This document shows positions 61,523-64,000 of a stretch of DNA of 64,000 bases, piece after piece. Source of the DNA: Maribacter polysiphoniae (GTDB lineage Bacteria > Bacteroidota > Bacteroidia > Flavobacteriales > Flavobacteriaceae); contig NZ_QGGQ01000005.1 in assembly GCF_003148665.1 (NCBI RefSeq), forward strand, positions 62,001 through 126,000, in the 5' to 3' direction. The notes under the pieces are model-generated. The model was not told where the DNA came from. It searched no databases and saw nothing but the letters and a program-made list of their open reading frames with translations. Both the position numbers and the translations under genes were made by a program. The number at the start of each line of letters is the position of its first letter. Position 1 is the stretch's first letter.

Positions 61523-61733
61523 CTAAATGGTTTAACCAAATGGTTAACAAATGTATAAAAAAATTCACAAGTAGAATAATTTTTGGTTTTTTTTCGTCGT
61601 AAATGGTGTATTCAAGTGCTTGGCCTTACGTCGGATTTGTATAAAGGTGGTTGGACTGATAGGGTTCAGGAGGGTGTTCCTGGAAATAAAAATTGATGGG
61701 TAAACCGTATGGTGAAAATTGGAAAGGAACCTT

Positions 61734-62438
61734 TTAAGGGTGGCATTCCATGGGGCTTGTTCCTATTTCGCTTATGGGTTTGGGTGAAACATAAGGGATG
61801 CCAAGACCCATTCCCCGTAAAATAAAGAGTACGCCAATGACCACCACGAAAACGGGAATCAGTTGTCGTATTCTTCTTTTGGCCGAACTTTGCAAAAAAC
61901 CACTCATATATATCGCTGTGGTCATTAGGGGTACAGTACCCAGTCCGAATAAGACCATGTAAAGGCTGCCTTCGAAGGCACTTCCCATGGCTATGGCCCC
62001 GAAAAGAGCCATGTAAACCAAACCACAAGGTAAAAAGCCATTTAAAAAACCAATGGTCAAAAATGTGTCCGGCGATTTTTTCTTCAATTCTTGTCCCAGT
62101 CGGCTCTTTATTCTTGATATAACCCTGAATAAGGGCTTCGAAAGGTTGTACTTCGCAAAGGTTTTGTAGGGGATAAGAACGGCAATAATCATAATGACAC
62201 CAATGATGATCGATAGTTTTTGTTGCATACCAAAAACATAAAGGCCCTTGCCTAAAAGGCCAAAGACCAATCCAATCAAACCATAGGCCAAAAGGCGGCC
62301 AGCATGGTACAATGTTATCTGAAATACTTTCTTGAAACCATTGTTGCGATCAACAGGGAGCATAAATGCAATGGGGCCGCACATACCTACGCAGTGTAGA
62401 CTGCCCATAAGACCCAATGCCAAAGCTGATAATAACAT
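61734..62438 (-). CDS. SafE/TauE-like membrane protein of the cbb3 oxidase cluster
   Basis: A 234-residue protein with six predicted membrane helices and the motif GSLHCVGMCGP in helix 1, with a second Pro-Cys (GFLPCGLVYM) in helix 4. This DsbD-like-2 group is found at the end of ccoNOP-ccoGHIS clusters and is thought to take part in copper or redox handling for the oxidase. It is 2 bp after the ccoH-like gene. The 211 bp between it and the TetR gene hold nothing I can support. Confidence 0.85.
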   Translation of the reverse strand: MLLSALALGLMGSLHCVGMCGPIAFMLPVDRNNGFKKVFQITLYHAGRLLAYGLIGLVFGLLGKGLYVFGMQQKLSIIIGVIMIIAVLIPYKTFAKYNLSKPLFRVISRIKSRLGQELKKKSPDTFLTIGFLNGFLPCGLVYMALFGAIAMGSAFEGSLYMVLFGLGTVPLMTTAIYMSGFLQSSAKRRIRQLIPVFVVVIGVLFILRGMGLGIPYVSPKPISEIGTSPMECHP

Positions 62439-62440
62439 GA

Positions 62441-62887
62441 TTAATAGGTGATGCTCTCTTTAAATAAATAGGGAAGGTCAAGATATTCCCATGAAATTTT
62501 AATGTCCCAGCGACCATCCAACAAACGTTTGTCAGGTATGAGCAAATGTGTATTGGATAAACTTATGGGTAAGTCAAAATCCAAGTGTTTATTGGACGGT
62601 CTGTATAGGGACACTGTGCCTTTAATTTTCTCAGGTTCTATTTCTTCAGGAAATTGAACGAGCAATCCTTCTGGGGTTTTTTGTACTATAAGTTTTGAAG
62701 ACAGATTATTGGCATTGGTCTCGGCATCAATCTCTTTTTGAAACCCCAATTCCGCCTTGTAATACTCTTCAGTGACCAAATCGTGATTCGCATGGTCATC
62801 CATATTCATTCGTACGACAAAAAATAGTATAAAGCTTATAAAGCCAATGAATGCCAGTACAATTCCTGTTCCCCAATTAATTTTCAT
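62441..62887 (-). CDS. ccoH: FixH/CcoH-like protein
   Basis: A 148-residue protein with one N-terminal membrane helix (about residues 6-26) and a periplasmic beta-sandwich domain; a DLVTEEYYKAELGFQKEIDAETNANNL region follows the helix, as in FixH. It assists cbb3-type cytochrome c oxidase assembly. It is 29 bp after ccoG. Confidence 0.87.
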   Translation of the reverse strand: MKINWGTGIVLAFIGFISFILFFVVRMNMDDHANHDLVTEEYYKAELGFQKEIDAETNANNLSSKLIVQKTPEGLLVQFPEEIEPEKIKGTVSLYRPSNKHLDFDLPISLSNTHLLIPDKRLLDGRWDIKISWEYLDLPYLFKESITY

Positions 62888-62916
62888 ATGACTCTTTTTA
62901 TTGCTTTATGCATGGT

Positions 62917-64000
62917 TTAATTATAACTCCTTGGTGCCAAGAATCGTGCTGTGGTGGTTTCGATTAGTTCGTCCCCACTATATACCCCGATTTTCAGCTT
63001 ATCCTTATCGCCATTCAGTGCCGAATTGTTTATTTCGATAAATAGGGTGCCTTCCGCCAAATCCTGGGCAGGTACCACAAAGTTATCATGGGTCACTAAT
63101 TTGATGGTACCCTTGTGGGACATGAGTTTAAAACTTACATCAGGAATATCCTTGGTTGTCTTATTGATCAATTTATAAGTAAAGACATTACTGATGATGT
63201 TGCCCTCTTTGTGTTCGTATAGTTGTCCGGGAAGTCGCAATATGTTTGCTTCCAAATCATTACGCAAGAAAAGCATACCGATCAACACTCCGGTCAATAT
63301 GACCAAAACAGCGGTGTAACCTTTAAGCCTTGGTGTAAACTTGAATTTTTCCTTTTTGGTGATTTCGTCTTCACTGGCATATCGGATCAGACCCTTAGGG
63401 AGGTTTATTTTCTCCATTACCGTGTCGCATTCATCAATACAGGCGGTACAGTTAATGCACTCCAATTGGGTCCCGTTTCGAATATCGATGTTGGTTGGAC
63501 ACACATGGACGCATTGTTTGCAATCAATACAATCCCCGTGGCCAAGCGCTTCACGGTCTTCGTTTTTCCGGAATTTTTTTCTGCCATTTTCGCCTTCACC
63601 CCGTTTGTGGTCATAGGCGACAATAATCGATTTATTATCGAGTAATACACCCTGCATTCTTCCATAAGGACAGGCGATGATACATACCTGCTCTCTAAAC
63701 CATGCAAATATGAAGTAGAATACCGCCGTGAATATCAATAGGGCTACCAAGGTGCTTATATGGGACATTGGTCCTTCGAATACATATTGTATCAGCTTGT
63801 CACTACCGATCAAATAGGCTAGAAAGACATTGGCTATGATAAAGGATATCAGAAAGAAGATAATCCATTTGGTGACCCTCTTCCTTATTTTCTCACTATT
63901 CCAAGGTTGTCGGTCCAAACGCATTTGCGCAGGACGATCCCCATCGATCCAAAACTCGATTCGTCGGAAAACCATTTCCATAAAAATGGTTTGTGGGCAG
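62917..64000 (-). CDS. ccoG: Cytochrome c oxidase accessory protein CcoG (FixG), start off the window
   Basis: The frame runs past the right edge: the last bases read CPQTIFMEMVFRR, a conserved CcoG segment that continues upstream. Visible parts are several membrane helices and two ferredoxin-type Cys clusters (CIDCKQCVHVCP and CINCTACIDEC), with an extra CIIACPYGRMQG, and a periplasmic C-terminal domain. CcoG is a cupric reductase needed for CuB insertion in cbb3 oxidase. About 361 of some 470 residues are present. Confidence 0.93.
   Translation of the reverse strand, partial: CPQTIFMEMVFRRIEFWIDGDRPAQMRLDRQPWNSEKIRKRVTKWIIFFLISFIIANVFLAYLIGSDKLIQYVFEGPMSHISTLVALLIFTAVFYFIFAWFREQVCIIACPYGRMQGVLLDNKSIIVAYDHKRGEGENGRKKFRKNEDREALGHGDCIDCKQCVHVCPTNIDIRNGTQLECINCTACIDECDTVMEKINLPKGLIRYASEDEITKKEKFKFTPRLKGYTAVLVILTGVLIGMLFLRNDLEANILRLPGQLYEHKEGNIISNVFTYKLINKTTKDIPDVSFKLMSHKGTIKLVTHDNFVVPAQDLAEGTLFIEINNSALNGDKDKLKIGVYSGDELIETTTARFLAPRSYN

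Noticed and set aside
1-64000. CRISPR arrays, tRNA or rRNA genes, insertion sequences, phage genes
   Set aside because: No direct-repeat/spacer pattern, cloverleaf, transposase or phage structural gene could be recognised in the window.

Overview
This 64-kb chromosomal window comes from a member of the Bacteroidetes, most likely a marine Flavobacteriaceae. The evidence is the promoter style (TTTG-N19-TAnnTTTG), the many short-signal lipoproteins, the few Shine-Dalgarno sequences, the moderate GC content and the gene families present (clade II nosZ cluster, TonB-dependent receptor, bacteroidetal FtsH and Usp proteins). Genus-level placement is not possible from the sequence alone. Genes run off both edges: ubiB on the left and ccoG on the right. 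I saw no rRNA, tRNA, CRISPR array, insertion sequence or prophage.

Layout. (1) 0-23 kb is a low-oxygen/dormancy-type island: UbiB-like kinase, coiled-coil protein, FtsH and an AhpD-like protein; two secreted proteins with cysteine-peptidase-like features; an E1alpha/E1beta/lone-lipoyl-domain keto-acid dehydrogenase operon; a porin-like protein with an ABC/FtsX exporter and a LolA-like protein; three universal stress proteins; PfkB; an S2P protease with CBS domains; dodecin; a hydrolase and a phosphoribosyltransferase; an ArsC-like and a TerB-like protein. (2) 15.9-16.8 kb is an unusual gene-poor patch with four stem-loops and two promoters. (3) 23.7-30.1 kb is a xylose operon (xylB, xylA, sugar porter, LacI regulator), then a nucleotidyltransferase and a kinase remnant. 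(4) 30.4-32.6 kb holds hemN and a fourth Usp. (5) 32.8-48.2 kb is the nitrous oxide respiration region: a copper-uptake module (Cys-rich protein, OprC/NosA-like receptor, Met/His-rich lipoprotein), an Rrf2 regulator, cytochrome c, a fasciclin lipoprotein, nosZ, a membrane protein, nosL, a cupin, nosD, nosF, nosY, a polytopic His-containing membrane protein, and a histidine kinase with a sigma54-type regulator. (6) 48.5-53.1 kb holds two GreA/Rnk-like paralogues flanking a glutamate dehydrogenase, a hemerythrin and the Fe-S repair protein Ric. (7) 53.4-61.5 kb is a YbhFSR-like efflux operon (TetR, TolC, HlyD, two ATPases, two permeases) ending in a truncated haemoglobin. (8) 61.7-64 kb is the end of a cbb3-oxidase assembly operon (ccoG, ccoH, SafE-like).

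The unifying signal is a promoter architecture read directly from the sequence. A FNR-like palindrome TGA-N6-TCA is followed by exactly 23 bp and then a bacteroidetal -7 element (TAnnTTTG or a close variant). I found 17 such boxes serving 18 promoters, including one box that serves rrf2 and the nos operon divergently. They head most transcription units from 3 to 23 kb, plus hemN, the copper module and nos. The gene content parallels the mycobacterial DosR dormancy regulon (Usp, PfkB, CBS-S2P protease, phosphoribosyltransferase/hydrolase), but here joined to denitrification and apparently controlled by a Crp/FNR-type activator encoded outside the window.
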